Assembly: GCF_013368755.1 (NCBI RefSeq)
Contig: NC_049562.1
Coordinates: 3,348,001 to 3,412,000 of the forward strand
DNA: 64,000 bases
Direction of reading: 5' to 3'
Source of the DNA: Talaromyces rugulosus
Lineage: Eukaryota; Ascomycota; Eurotiomycetes; Eurotiales; Trichocomaceae
In this document: positions 1-13,569 of the stretch, in pieces
Layout: each line of letters opens with the position of its first letter
Numbering within the stretch: the stretch's first letter is position 1
Notes under the pieces: generated by a model
Told to the model about the DNA's origin: nothing
Databases searched by the model: none
The model's input: only the letters and a program-made list of their open reading frames with translations
Program-made: the position numbers and the translations under genes

Positions 1-1591
1 GGCTGGGCCTTGGATCCAAAACCGGAAGGCATCCCCATCATTTCTTTCATCATTTTCGAAAACTCTTCCTCATCAAAAGACAAGTCTTGGTCCTCACCCT
101 CACCATCACTACTTAATTCATCATCTTCGTCGTCGTCATCTGTGTCCGAACCATAGAGGTCTACCCCTTCGAAGTCGGCAGATTCATCATTAAGAAATTC
201 TTCAAATCGTGCAACAATCCTTTGAAGGTTTTCTTGGGCACTCTGATCGCCAAAAGCCCCCGGTTTCGAGCCTTCACCTGTAGCTTTTCCCTTCAACTCG
301 CTGTCAAGATCTTCATAACTAATATCCATCCATTTCTCGTCGTCCTGCTGGTGGTTCCATTCTTTTTTGATCTCCTCATCCGTAGGAAGGGTTTCATCTC
401 CACTATCGATATCTTCAAGCAAGAGCTTTATCTCTCGCACTGACGGCTTATCTTGATTCTGTGGATCGCTTAGAAGCATTTCAAACCCACATGACACCTT
501 CATTCCAGCTTCGGCTTTGGTATACGCGTCACTTTCCGTCTTTGTAGGAAGTTTCTTCGTCCATTCCGCAGGGGCAGGGAAGTCCTGGCTCTTGAGTTGA
601 GCATATCCCACTCTCGTAAACTGAACACTGACAGTAACAAGATCACTAGGGGGAAATAGTAGATTTCCCGCCCTTTTGGCTTTCAACGATCGTAGGGCAA
701 TCGGGTCACGAATATAAAATGCTTCGACTACTGGGGAGATGTAGGCCGGCTTTTGGTGAAGAAGATACGCGACTTTCCGCGGAATCGTCACTTGTGCGCG
801 ATGTAGGTTTTCGTTGATCTGTTTTGGATATTTTCGTAAACGGTAGAAAGCATCCTCTTCAATGATCGAGGAATGCATTATCCGGCCGGGTTCCTGGACG
901 ATAATTTTCATTGCTTCGTCAAGCGAAATCTTCTCCGTCACTCGTTCACTATCCCGTTTCGGTTTGATGATAATCAAGCGACCGTCATTCACCCAGACCT
1001 GAAAAAAAAAATCCATCAGCACGAAATTTTTTAACCCTCAAATCATACACGCAACTCACCCTATTGTCTGCTACCTGTGGCTCCAGCCAAGGCGGTAGCT
1101 TCGCGGCAGCTTCGATAAGTAGAAACTCGCCATCACTGTCAAAAACCCGAACCCACAAGTCTTTATATTTCTTGGTCAACTCTCGTAACAGATAAACAAT
1201 GACCCATTCGTCTTCGATGGAGTCGCCAAAGCTCGTTCGCCCCTGGAGAAATGTCTTGCCTGGTCCATTATTAGCGGAAGACGGAAATGAAAAAAATTCG
1301 GCCGGGGCTTAAGAGAATCGGCATACCATCTTCCTTCGTAATTTGAAGCCCGAAAGCTTCGCGCTGCCAAATATAGTGTTTCAAAAGATCCTTCACCAAC
1401 TCCGAAGCAGTTTTCTGAACCTCTTGAAGTCGCGCGCGTGCGAGAGCAACCGCATCTGCCGACGCGGGGGTGGGGTTTGATGAAATCAAGTATAACGAAT
1501 ATTCAATCGCATCGTCGGGAAGTTGCGGACGGGGGATCGGTCGGAAGGTCGATTTGAACCATTCGAGGTCTTCCTCTGACATTGGCGCCAT
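1..1591 (-). CDS. SGT1/ecdysoneless-family protein (3' end cut by window edge)
   Basis: Recognised as the fungal SGT1/ecdysoneless (Ecd) family. The N-terminus opens MAPMSEEDLEWFKSTFRPIP and continues into the family's conserved core; the C-terminal part is very acidic (Asp/Glu runs near 60-160). Family members act in transcription regulation and, in animals and fission yeast, in pre-mRNA splicing and cell-cycle progression; the role here is inferred from family only. Three exons: 1591..1327, 1259..1060 and 998..1, with introns of 67 and 61 bp that keep the frame (GTATGC...CAG and GTGAGT...CAG). Start: the ATG at 1591 opens the conserved N-terminus; an open frame continues upstream but without a convincing ATG. 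About 487 residues are visible and the stop lies beyond position 1. It is divergent from the ApsB-like gene, sharing a 376-bp intergenic region. Confidence 0.85.
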
Positions 1592-1967
1592 TATTATGCC
1601 AGACCGGATGTAGAGCTTCGCCACCGTTCTTCTTTGAAGTCGGCTGGTGGTGACTTCATCGATAAAATTGGCCGGAGCCAGAGATGTTCCGGGCCGGACA
1701 GATACCAGCGAAACGCAGATCGCCAGCGCGCTAGACCACATCGGGCTAAACATCAACATGGCGGAACGGAAAGACGCGCGAAGCAATCGATATGCTCTTG
1801 CATCAACACGCCCGCGACACACTCGATTCTCCACGTCGAAACGCTGGATCCTCCAAGAACAACCATTTTTGTTTATAGTAATGTTGGTTGTCTAGATTAA
1901 CTCTTACTCTGTATAGTTTTTTCGCCCACATATATTATTCCCCAGCGGGGAATTTACCGATTAAACT
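1592..1967. promoter_or_regulatory. shared divergent promoter region (SGT1-like / apsB)
   Basis: A 376-bp gap between two divergent start codons. It must hold both core promoters and 5' leaders. I see no clear TATA box or recognisable operator and no coding potential. Confidence 0.4.
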
Positions 1968-4900
1968 ATGCCGCTGCCGTATATTGACACACCGCGCACC
2001 GAGATCGACGCAAATGCTACGTACCTGACAAACGGTCTACGAAGTGCTTACCGCAACAATTTGTCTGCCTTGGACTCGGTGGAAAATACCTTTCTAACGC
2101 CATCGAAAGAGGACGATATCATCAAGAGCATTGAGAATGGGCGGCGCGCTTCCCACAGAGTCAGCTTGAACACGCCTCGAGTATCTGGCTCAGGCGCTCG
2201 AACAACGCGCAATGCACTGAACGATCGGAAAAACCTGCCGTCTGCAGCGCCGGCAAAGGGCGAATTCACGCCGATGATGCGGAGCGTCACGCGGAACAAC
2301 TACATTCGAAACATGTCAGCGGTGAGAGCCAGTGCTGTTCCCAAGACTCCGGCATACTTGAGAGAGGGCAACCGAAGCAACATAAATACCCCGGGGCTTC
2401 CTCAGGTAGATATGACTTATATGTCCGAAGAAGGTGCAACGGGTTCATTAGGCATCGATGACATTACACCTCTGCCCCAAGTCGCCAGCAGTAGTGCGCA
2501 AAGCACACCATTGCCACATTTATCGCGAAAGGGGGATGCTGGAGGGGTATTGGGCAACGACCCAAATATGCTGTCGTTGAAAGAACAAGAAAATGTAGGC
2601 AACCTTGATCCCGATTCTTGACCAAGCTGTTCTAAAAACAATCGCTTCTCCCAGGCAATCAACAAACTCGACAAAGAAAATTTTGGCTTGAAACTGAAAA
2701 TCCATTATATGCAAGAGGCCCTAAATCGTGCAGGCCCAGAGCATAACCAAGCAGCTTTGAAGGAAAATACCGAGCTAAAAGTGGCCAAGGTCACCCTGCA
2801 GCGGGAAATAAGTCGCTACAAAAAAAACCTTCACTCGGCCGAACGTGATTTAGAAGCATATCGACTTCAACTACAGGAGTTGAGCGAGAAGGCTAAACGG
2901 AGACAAGCGGAGGAAAGTGTGCAGCGTGAGATGGACTGGATGCGCGAAGAGATTGCAACCCGAGAGACGCAAGTGACAAATCTCCAAGAAGAATTACGAA
3001 ACGCCAAAGAGAGAGAGTCAGACGAAGCTGATAGGCTGCGAGACGAAGTTGAGGATCTCGAGGCAGCCCTGCGAGAAAAGGAACGCATCATCGACCAAAA
3101 AGACGACATCATCGACAATCTCAAAGACGCAGAGAAAGATAATGACGCTGTTGGAGAGCTAGAAACCGAATTGGAGCGCACCAAGAAACGCTTGGAAGAG
3201 CTCGAAAGTGATTTGGATCAAGCCAAGGCGGATGCGCGAGAAGCCAATCAAAGCCAACAACTAGCCGTGCAAGAAAAGGACAAGGCAGAGGAAAACCTCA
3301 AGGAGCTCCAGGACGAAATGGCAAACAAATCGTTCTCCACGAAAGGTCTCAATCGTCAAATTGAAGAGAAGGCTGCAGAACTTGAAGAAGATGTCCATCA
3401 ATTACGCCAAGAACGTGATGAACTCAAGGAGGACTATGCCGCCAAAGAACGTCGAGAGGAATTTTTGGAGGACCAGCTGCAAGAGATCCAGCGGGAGCAT
3501 GCTACTACCATGGAAACTATTGGTGAACAAAATGAGAATTTACAGCAATGTCAAACAGAACGTGATGAGGCATTGAACAGACTCAGGGAAGTTCTGGACG
3601 ATCTCGACCGCAAAGCAGATGAAAAGGAGCTCCTTCAGACCCGTCACAGTGCTTTGACAGATGAATCCGCTGGGCTGCAGCGAGAACTAGCTAACGCACA
3701 ATCTTTGATTCGTCGGCTCGAGGAAGACATTGACGATGAGAAACAGCGCAGTCTTAACAACAACCACGACCTTCGAGCACAACAGAAAGAAGAAGTGGAG
3801 CGCTTACAAGAGGAGATCGAATCTTTACAGCAGGAGATTGAAGATAAGGAAGGTGAATTTGCACTTGAGCACGATCGATGGGAGAGTGCAAGACGAACTC
3901 TCCAGTCCCAGAAAGAACGGCTCGAGGAGCAAGCTGCAGGACATCAACGCCTGATTCAGCAGCTCCAGGATGTTGAGATAACGGCTTCTGGTCGTGAAAC
4001 AAAGCTACAGGAAATTTTCGACACTGAAAACAACCGACACTTGCAAGAAGAAGCTGTTCTTAGCCGCCAAGTCAAGGATATGGATGAAGACATCATTTCT
4101 AAGAGGCAAATTATCAGCGACCAACGAAGCGAGCTGCTTACAATTCGGGAAGAGCTTCGGGTAAGCCGACGAGAAGAGGAGACCTTGAAGGACAGGATAA
4201 AAGCTTTGGAAGATGAAGTTACGATCCTTCAAGCAAGCTTGCGAGAAGAGAAGGAGTATTCCAAAGGACGTGCTCTCAGGGGTGTGTCTGACCAGGAAAA
4301 TCAATTGCAAAAGGTCCTCAGCGAGCGTCAAGGGCTTCGAGATCAGTTGGCAAACGCAAATGTTGAGCTACACAACCTTCGCACATCGACCACGGAAGTC
4401 GAAGCCGAACGTGATATGCTCCAGAAAGAAATCGACCGTATCGGAAGCAAGACTACTGGAGACAAGCACTTTGACCAGGAAAAGATCGAACTTCGCAAGG
4501 CCAAGCTTCGGCTCGAAAATGAACTCCAGCGACTCAATGATGAAAAGAAATCCTTGGCAGAAGCACGAGACTCGCTCGAGAATGCACTGAATGCGGAAAT
4601 TGAACGATCGACCGCAGAGGAGAACAGACTCGCAACCGAAATCGCCCAATTACAGGATAGACTACATGCCCAATCCGGTACACGAGATCGAGAGTTAACA
4701 CTAGCAAGAAGCAAAGTTCAAAACTTGGAGAAACGGTTGTCTGAGCTTGAAAATTCGCTAGAGCAACAGCAGCCGGCCAATGCAGATGCTTCGACTGCCG
4801 AGATTTCAATACTTCGTCAGAACCTTGACGAGTCCCGCAAACGAGAAAAGGCCTTGGTTGAACGTGAAACAGACTACAGAAAGTCGGCGCGTGAGCAAAG

Positions 4901-5778
4901 GGCCAGAATTTCGGAACTGGAACAGGAGCTTCATGAAGCTCAGATGAAAAAGCTCGACCTTCGATCCCCCGAAAAGTCACCATCCGGTAAACTACAAGAC
5001 GAACTACGATTATTACGCAAGAAATTGGCAGAGGCGCAAAAACACACCAACGACCTCAAGATTAAAAACCGGGAATTAGAGCGGGGAGGTGGCCAGGATG
5101 AGGAGCGTAGGGATCTTCATGAACTGTTGAGGTCATCAACAATAGAAGCAGAGACGCTAGCGCTGAAGCTTTCTGACCAAGATGCCCGGGTTATTGACCT
5201 TAAGGCGACCCTGCAAAGAATTCGTGAAGAGCGCGCTTCTGCTATCAAGGAGGCGAGCAAGGCCCATCAGAAAATTGAGATTTTGCAGGACCGCTACGAG
5301 AAAATCCAGGATGACATGGCTGCTAAGCCAGACCATAAGGGCCGGCATGAAAAGGAACTTCGGGGGCTCGGCAAGGAAATTGTCTGGCTCAAAGCCAGGC
5401 TTAAGCGAGAAGAGAAGTTCCGCAGGGATCTTGCATGGAGTAAAGGACTAATGGAGCTCGGCGAGCGGGTCCGGGTTGCTTGGTATGTGACGCTTTTCTA
5501 TCGAGAAAAAAAAAAAGACATTATGCTAACCGGTGACCAGTAACGAGGCTGATCTCCGCATGATCGCCCAAATGGGCATCAAAGCTCCCGAGTCAAGTAA
5601 ACTGCATGACGCCCGCCGTAAATTCAAAACGGCAGGTCTTTTGGTTGTGGCAACCATCCGAATGCAACGTATGAGTCAAGAGTGGTGTAAGACGCGTAAA
5701 ATCGGCGAAGGCCTTCAACGCGCCAAGACAGAATTGTTGCGAAGGCGAGACAGTCAACGATCAGGTAAATCGAGGTGA
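1968..5778 (+). CDS. apsB: ApsB/Mto1-like microtubule-organising coiled-coil protein
   Basis: Three exons: 1968..2594, 2655..5482 and 5541..5778, giving about 1,230 residues. After a ~200-residue Ser/Thr-rich N-terminus, the exon 1/2 junction rebuilds the centrosomin N-terminal motif 1 (Cnn_1N; NKLDKENFGLKLKIHYMQEA, near residues 210-235). A heptad-rich coiled coil of ~850 residues follows. The conserved C-terminal block (DLAWSKGLMELGERVRVA, then NEADLRMIAQMG) is split by the second intron. Cnn_1N proteins recruit gamma-tubulin complexes. The Aspergillus ApsB and fission yeast Mto1 proteins organise microtubules at septa and spindle pole bodies and affect nuclear positioning. The first intron uses a GTAGGC donor; without splicing, the N-terminal part would stop in the intron. 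The symbol follows the Aspergillus name; orthology is inferred from domain layout. Convergent with abfB. Confidence 0.85.
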
Positions 5779-6132
5779 AGTTGGTGAATTTGCTACTTTT
5801 TGGTAAAAAGTCTTGGTTGAGAGTACTTTTGGTTGGACACAGCATTGGCGTTGGGACTATTTCATATTGATTCTTTGCGTAAAGATTCCCAAGTGTTGTT
5901 TTTTTGTCTCTTGTTTTTTGTTCTTTTATTATTCCTGCACTATCAATGACGATATCAATGAAGCAGCAATAGTGATGACATGTATATAGCTTTAAAGTAG
6001 ATTGTGGAAGTTTTGATTGTGTTTCCTGACACTGAAAAGGGCATTTTGAAAAATGAAACATCAATCTATGCAATCACTATATACAAAAACGTAGTAGATC
6101 CTTCTATAATTACAGGATTGGACCCAAGCTCC
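5779..6132. other. convergent 3' intergenic region
   Basis: A 354-bp T-rich gap between the stop codons of the ApsB-like gene and abfB; it holds both 3' ends. A perfect C-box-like GTGATGA (5972-5978) is followed by CTGA (6026-6029), but no closing stem pairs around them, so no RNA gene is called. Confidence 0.4.
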
Positions 6133-7671
6133 TTAAGCAAAACCAGCGGTGACGACCCAGCTAGCATCATCGTTAAACAAGTTGGTAGCGTCAAAGTTAA
6201 AGGGACCACCGTTGCTCGCGATATAGCCCAAGCCATTGTACTGGCGCCAGTAGCGTGCAGGATAGCTCCAGGATCGGATGGTGTTATTACCTTCAGAGTT
6301 GAGACTGGCCTGCGGGCAGAAAGTTGCGTCTTCTCCGAAGCCCTTGCTGTCATCGTTCGCGTTGACCTTGAGTTGGTAGCTGGAGTGGCGGATGAAGCTT
6401 CCAGGCGTATCAACAGACTCGAATGAGAAGCAGTCACTGTTGGCAAGACCCGTGCGGACGGTCCAGCTAGCTGCTTGTTTATCGGCGTCGCTGCTGGATG
6501 AGGTGACAACTGCGGTGTGGACAGTATCACCGTCGTGGGAAATGTACTTTGTGGTGCAGCAGGCGGTGGTAGCGCGCAGAGAGATAGTAGAGTTCGTGGA
6601 GACAGGAAGGTCTGGACCAGTGGTGAGAGATGTAGTAGCGTATTTGGCAGCGACGATGTTGGCTTGGACAGCATCCTCGGTCTCGTTTGATGGGTAACCG
6701 GTAGTCATGACACCTTCGTAGAATGTACCCTGGGCTTTGTTGCTGTTGTCACCTCCAACACCAAGGACAATGGCACCTTCTTTGATCATCGGCGAGTAAT
6801 CACCGGATGGGCGAATACCGCTGTAGTAGGTCGTCAAGTTTCCGGTCGTAGAATCACCACCACGGAGTGACCACTTATTGGCTCCTCCCTTGAGAATAGA
6901 AGTGACGAAACGAAAGTCAATAGACACGTCGTCCGGACTGTTGGTGGGATCGTAGCCAGAGAACAGACCATCCTCGAGATCAGCCATGACCCAAGGACCA
7001 AGGCCGGAGCCCCAACCGGAGAGGTTGTGAGAGCCAAAGTAGATGGCCTCCATAGCGCCAGCGCCGGGGTCTATGTTGTCCGTCTCCCCGTTGCCGTAAT
7101 CAAAGCAGCACATGTCGTTGTAATGAGTTCCATCCAAGACTGCGTACATGCCCTCCTCGTCATCATCCGTAGCCGTACCATTGGGCTTGTCGTTACGGTA
7201 ACCCGTGAATGGTGGGATGAAGACTCCGTATGCCTTTTGCCCGTTCAATGTCACCGGAGCGCCTTCTGCGCTGGACAAGTAATCATAGCCATCGGCTTCG
7301 GGGCCGCTATCAGCACCTCCGGGGGGAGCACGAGTGAGATGGTTGCCGTAGCCGGACTGGTCATAGATGGTCGATATCAAACAGGTTGTGCCAGAACAGA
7401 AGGAGTCTTGGGCCGAGGCATTGGCAACACCGCCGGCAGATAGAGGCGTGATATCAACGGTCGAGTTGTCAGAGCCACGCGTGACTTCGTAGAGAGAGCC
7501 AGTGTACGCGCCGAACAGGGCGCGAGTGGTGCTGTGTGCAGCAACACAGGGCGTGTCGCCAGAGGCATAAATATCACAGGGCCCAGTGATATCGTCGGCA
7601 AGAGAGCCTGTAACAGCAAGACAGAGAGCGAGCACGCGCAAGGACGTGAAGCTAGGTCGTGAGAACATCAT
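6133..7671 (-). CDS. abfB: Secreted alpha-L-arabinofuranosidase B (GH54 + CBM42)
   Basis: Single exon, 512 residues from the ATG at 7671. A second ATG follows immediately; an upstream in-frame GTG at 7692 is unlikely to be used. Residues 1-25 form a signal peptide (MMFSRPSFTSL..., hydrophobic LALCLAV, small residues before DD). Mature sequence: a GH54 catalytic domain beginning at GPCDIYASGDTPCVAAHST (about 29-345), then a CBM42 arabinose-binding domain (about 360-510) containing CFSFESVDTPGSFIRH. By alignment from memory to the Aspergillus kawachii enzyme, the nucleophile is Glu233 (MADLEDGLFSG) and the acid/base Asp308 (GVGGDNSN). It releases arabinose from arabinan and arabinoxylan outside the cell. 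It is the only plant-cell-wall enzyme here and lies beside a 1.4-kb upstream gap, which suits an inducible promoter. Confidence 0.96.
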   Translation of the reverse strand: MMFSRPSFTSLRVLALCLAVTGSLADDITGPCDIYASGDTPCVAAHSTTRALFGAYTGSLYEVTRGSDNSTVDITPLSAGGVANASAQDSFCSGTTCLISTIYDQSGYGNHLTRAPPGGADSGPEADGYDYLSSAEGAPVTLNGQKAYGVFIPPFTGYRNDKPNGTATDDDEEGMYAVLDGTHYNDMCCFDYGNGETDNIDPGAGAMEAIYFGSHNLSGWGSGLGPWVMADLEDGLFSGYDPTNSPDDVSIDFRFVTSILKGGANKWSLRGGDSTTGNLTTYYSGIRPSGDYSPMIKEGAIVLGVGGDNSNKAQGTFYEGVMTTGYPSNETEDAVQANIVAAKYATTSLTTGPDLPVSTNSTISLRATTACCTTKYISHDGDTVHTAVVTSSSSDADKQAASWTVRTGLANSDCFSFESVDTPGSFIRHSSYQLKVNANDDSKGFGEDATFCPQASLNSEGNNTIRSWSYPARYWRQYNGLGYIASNGGPFNFDATNLFNDDASWVVTAGFA

Positions 7672-9089
7672 GATGTTTTGAGAAAACCGCACGACGAAGT
7701 ATAGCGAACCAGAAAAGGGAAGATTTACGACGTAGGTATGGCTTTAATAGTATTTCTTTTGCCCTTCTAATTATAGTAAGTAGTGGCCTAACAAGTCACA
7801 GCCAACACTTCAACTAATGCTCCGGTTTTGAGCGTTACATCGTGTAGGTATGGCCTAGCTTAATTTCTCTAATTCTATTGTCATTCAGCATTAGGCGTTC
7901 TCCGACAAAGCTTGGCTCTAGAAGAGGTTGGATCATCCAGTCAAATAATATGCGGAGCCTCGTTTTTGGCCCCAGGTCACCCAACCTCGTAGTTGGTCGC
8001 GTGCGCAATTTCTTGCGACGAATTTGGATTTTTTATTTGCGCTCTTCAAGATGTCAACCATTATGAGGAAATGCTGAGAGAGGAGTGAGTAAACCGGGGC
8101 TTATATTGTTGAAGTATACATGTATAATAAAGGCTTTCATCTTTGTTGTGGCTCAGATTTGGTTCAACATAAGTAATACGTAGATTTAAGGTCGTATATA
8201 TTGTCCAATTAGAGTGGAGTATCTCACTGCACTAGGGTCCAAGCTATGATACCCCATTTTGCCTATTGCTGACCATTTTAAAGTGGAAAGGGGATACGTA
8301 CACAGCCTTAGAGGCTAGGAGACGAGAAAACAAGCATAGTCCGCTCCATATTTAATATTATTAGACCCTGAAGGCTGAAGGCTGAAACAAAAGGAGTCGA
8401 CTCTTGACCAGCATCTAATTATCCGTACTACGAAGTATTTGCTTGCAAGTTGCCAGTCGTACGAATGCTCCTTATTGACTCTTGTGGCATAATTAATAAT
8501 AATGGAAAGATGTATAAATCATTTGTCTTATGCATGGAAAAGGCCTGGAAGCCTGGAAGCCTGGAAGCCTTTCTCAGCCACTACTAACCAAAAAGCCATT
8601 AGTAGGTTGGTCAGTTCTTATATCCATGTGCAACAGCCTTGACCAACCCAGCCTGTCTCTAGGACTCTATGTACTCCGTAAATAAAGCATAGAAAGATGA
8701 GATATTATTGGCTAGACATATTCCAGTTGTCGTTCAAAGAATAAAATTCATAACATACAATGTGCACTTTCCAAATCCTCAACTCATCCAAAACTCCAGT
8801 CATCTCAACAATTCAAATATTGAAAAAGAGAGAAAAGGCAAAAAGGTAGAAATAAAACGCCAAGTCCAAACTCACAATACACCAGCAGCATAGCATGAAT
8901 CGTTTTTGGGCTATGGTCGAGAAAGAAACAAAAGATAGAGAAAAGGGCAACAAATCATGACAACTCATATCTAATAATTTAAAATCGAAGAAAAAGAGAG
9001 AGAGAAATTCAGACGCTGTTTTGAATGGCTTCTACTGCTGACTGAAACTGTAGGCTGGGAATTGTTAATATTTATTTATGAGCTGCGGT
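7672..9089. other. 1.4-kb gene-free region (abfB upstream / vps4 downstream)
   Basis: No open frame here resembles a known protein, and stops are frequent in all frames. The part next to 7671 must carry the abfB promoter. Single GGCTAR cores occur at 8313-8318 and 8710-8715, which alone is too little to assign xylanolytic regulation. A short tandem repeat lies near 8543-8571. A TACTCCGTA 9-mer is at 8672-8680. Confidence 0.4.
8543..8571. repeat. 8-bp tandem repeat (about three copies)
   Basis: The unit GCCTGGAA is repeated head to tail about three times in non-coding DNA downstream of vps4. Simple tandem repeat; no function is suggested. Confidence 0.7.
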
Positions 9090-10589
<1,500 letters not shown>

Positions 10590-10970
10590 CCTGGGCTATT
10601 GTCCAGGAGAGCCCTTTTGTTTAATCGATAGAGTAAATGCTCGTGAAGGTTGGGAGGATGACGACGGGGATGAGGTGTGGGGTTGGCGACTCGGAATGAT
10701 GGCCGCCTGGGGCGTGAGACTGGATGAGTATATTATTGAATAGTCGAAGGAGGAATTCGAGGGTATGTAGAGTAGAAGACAGCGTAGACGACAGTAAGTT
10801 GGCAGGATCGAGGGTTGTTTGCGAAGAGATAGTTGGATGTTTATGTTTATCTCGTGGTGCAAGTGGCCGCCGGGTCAACCGTTCTTCTCTGCCTGTCTCT
10901 CTTCCTGCCCCGCTTAGCGGCCAAGCAATCTTTCGACCTACAACTACAGACTTCCAGAATCGCAGTAACC
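10590..10970. promoter_or_regulatory. shared divergent promoter region (vps4 / prefoldin 6)
   Basis: A 381-bp gap between divergent start codons. No recognised operator. A long minus-strand open frame crosses it into prefoldin 6 but has no similarity I can recognise. Confidence 0.4.
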
Positions 10971-11581
10971 ATGGAGGAGGCTCAGAAAAAACTCCAGACT
11001 CTGTCGGAGGATTACCAGACGCTCCAGACAGGTAGCAATCGCCTTGAATTTTTTCTCTCTTTCGGCCGTGGTCTAACAATATACTACAGAACTGGAGGGT
11101 ATTGTCGAGGCGCGACAGAAGCTCGAGTCGCAGCAACAAGAAAATCAGAGTGTGCAGGCGGTATGTTTAATGGACAATTCATTTTTCTCTCTCTCGTTTT
11201 TTTGTTTCATGCTAAGTGTTCTCTTGTCTAGGAATTCGCCTCGCTCGACGACGACGCAAACATCTACAAGCTAGTCGGACCAGTTCTGCTGAAGCAGGAA
11301 AAGTCAGAAGCCACCATGGCCGTGAAAGGCCGCTTAGAGTTTATTGAGAAGGAGATGTCAGTCTGATAATTTGTGGTAAACATGGCGCAGCAGTTAATGG
11401 TTCAGCAGAAAACGAATAGAGACACAGATCCAGGATATCAACACCCAGAGCGACAAGAAGAGGACCGAGGTAGGATGACTTTCTTAGCACATTAGATGTT
11501 TTACTGACATGAATTGGCCAGATTATTCAGTTGCAATCGCAAGCCCAGCAGCAGCAAGCCGCCGCGTCTGCCAGCGCTTAA
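10971..11581 (+). CDS. Prefoldin subunit 6
   Basis: Five exons: 10971..11031, 11090..11160, 11232..11356, 11409..11469 and 11522..11581, coding 125 residues. The joined protein is a beta-type prefoldin: N-terminal helix (MEEAQKKLQTLSEDYQTLQT), a short beta-hairpin segment around NIYKLVGPVLLKQ, and a C-terminal helix (LEFIEKEIKRIETQIQDI). Subunit 6 (yeast Yke2) is part of the six-subunit cytosolic prefoldin that carries nascent actin and tubulin to the chaperonin CCT. Four introns in 125 codons is dense. The fourth exon starts after a CAG at 11406-11408, because only that acceptor restores EIKRIE; a TAG nine bases downstream gives the wrong frame. Prefoldin subunit 3 is also in this window. 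Confidence 0.93.
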
Positions 11582-11831
11582 TCCCCGTGGAACTTGACCG
11601 ACATGAAACTGGTGCAATTGACGACTCTTATTTCGCTTTGGTTTAGATTATGATAATACCCGAGGAGAAGCTTCTTCCAAAAAATGTGATATTTCTTCAT
11701 GCTACATAATGAATTACTATTTGGCGAATGGATAAAAGAAAAGAAAAAGTCTGTTTCATTTACGATCAATCTTCTACTCCCTATACATGCGAAGCTCCTC
11801 CTCTACGAGAAACATTTATTATTGGCCATAT

Positions 11832-13569
11832 CTATGACTTGACAAGGAGACTGCGGCAGCTCATCTCCTCTGGCTGTTCAATACCCATGACTTCCAGGAG
11901 AGTTGGAGCAACGTCTCCAAGCACGCCATCCTCTTTCTTCAAGCTCCAGCCCTCGGGGGCATTGGCCATGACAAAGGGGACCTTGTTTGTGGTGTGAGAA
12001 GTCTTGGGTTTGCCCACTTCGTTGAGCATTTCCTCGGCGTTTCTGCGACTTGGTCAGTCTTGTATAACCTTTCTTTTCTGTGTTTGTTAGATCGCTTACC
12101 CATGATCGGCCGTGATAAAAAGAATGTATCCGTCCTTCTTGCACGCCTCGAAAATGCGGCCAATGGCCTTGTCGGTCTCAGCCACACCCTCAATAGCAGC
12201 CTTGTAAACACCAGTGTGTCCAACCATATCCGGAGGCGCGAAATTGTTCATGACAAACTCGAATTTGCCTTCGGCGATACGCTCAGCAACCTTCTCGCCA
12301 ACGGCCGCAGCGCTCATCTTAGGCTCGAGATCGTATGTGGCAACACGCGGTGAGGGGATCATATCCCGCTCTTCACCGGGGAACTGCTTCTCGACACCAC
12401 CGTTGAAGAAAAAGGTAACGTGAGCGTACTTTTCGGTCTCGGCGATGTGGCTTTGCTTGACTCCTTGCTTTCCGAGCCATTCAGCGAGAACATTGCCCAT
12501 GTGTTGAGGCGGGAAAGCAATGGGGAAAGTGTAATCCGTCTTATACTGGGTCATGGTGGTGATGTGAGTGTCCTTGGGGTAAGGGAAGTCTGGCGTGGGA
12601 GAGCGGTCGTAGTCACCGAGCAGCTGGGTGATTTCACGGACACGGTCAGAACGGTAGTTGAAGAAGAAGAGCGTGTCTCCGTCTGTATCTATCATTAGTC
12701 TACTGGTTTTTTTTTGTTTGTTGGTTGGTTGGTTGTCTTCTTACCTTGTACACGGTTCTCCTTGCCGCCGAAAATGATGGGTTTCAAGAACTCGTCCGTC
12801 TCGCCCTTGTCGTAACGCTCGTTGATAGTCTTGACGGCGTCGCTGCTCTCCTCGCCGTCTCCAACGACAAGTCCCTGTAGGGCAATCTCAACACGGTCCC
12901 AGCGCTTGTCGCGGTCCATGGCAAAGTAGCGGCCAACGACGGTTCCAAGCTCACCAATTCCGATTTCCTTGGTCTGATCCAGAAGCTCCTGCATGTATCT
13001 GGCGCTGCTCTTGGGGTCTGTATCGCGGCCATCGCCGAAGAAGTGAATAATGACCTTGGGCACGCCAATCTCCTTGGCGACTCGGAGCAGGCCATACAAA
13101 TGCTGGCTCTGCGAGTGCACGCCCCCGTCGGAAACAAGACCCAGAAGATGCAGACGGCCGTTGCCGTCTCTGGCGCGCTTGAACGAATTCGTGATGCTGT
13201 CGATCTGGTTCAGTTTCCCGTTCTTGAGCGTCTGGTCGATGCGCACGCTGTCCTGCCAGACGACGCGCCCGGCGCCAATGTTCAGGTGGCCGACCTCACT
13301 GTTGCCCATCAGACCCTCGGGCAGACCGACGGCGAGAGACGAGGCGTCGAGCTCTGTGTATCCCTGGGCGACTTTGGCGTTGGCGTCGGCAAAGGACGAC
13401 ATCACCGGGGTCTCGGCGGCGGCGATGGCATCGCCCTCTGGCGGAGAGTTGGGTCCGGCGACGCCCCAGCCGTCAATGACGACTAGAAAAAGACAATTAG
13501 TTTTGTTTAGGCCTAAGGTGGAAAGGGTCAGGACATACTCAAGGCGACTTTGTGGTTGACCTTGGCCAT
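11832..13569 (-). CDS. 2,3-bisphosphoglycerate-independent phosphoglycerate mutase
   Basis: Four exons: 13569..13539, 13482..12745, 12688..12100 and 12042..11832, giving 522 residues, normal for the cofactor-independent enzyme. It interconverts 3- and 2-phosphoglycerate in glycolysis using two Mn ions and a phosphoserine intermediate. Seen: the N-terminal metal motif VIDGWG, the catalytic-serine loop MGNSEVGHLNIGAGR, the substrate-binding segment SDGGVHSQSQHLYGLL, GDGRDTDP, and the second metal cluster in FNYRSDRVREI, NNFAPPDMVGHTG and ITADHGNAEEM. The first exon codes only ten residues plus one base, so the start rests on the splice that rebuilds ALIVIDGWG. It belongs to the alkaline phosphatase superfamily and is unrelated to the cofactor-dependent enzyme of yeast and animals. 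Filamentous fungi usually carry this form. Confidence 0.97.

Noticed and set aside
5972..6035. C-box-like GTGATGA with CTGA after the ApsB-like gene
   Set aside because: No closing stem can be formed around the boxes.
7672..9089. XlnR/AraR-type control sites for abfB
   Set aside because: Only isolated GGCTAR cores were found, far (over 600 bp) from the start; too common to support a claim.
10621..11139. 172-codon minus-strand open frame over the vps4/prefoldin 6 promoter
   Set aside because: Crosses two promoters and the first prefoldin exons; low-complexity sequence, no similarity recognised.
13043..13559. Overlapping plus-strand open frames inside the phosphoglycerate mutase gene
   Set aside because: Opposite-strand shadows in a GC-rich coding region with no recognisable domains.
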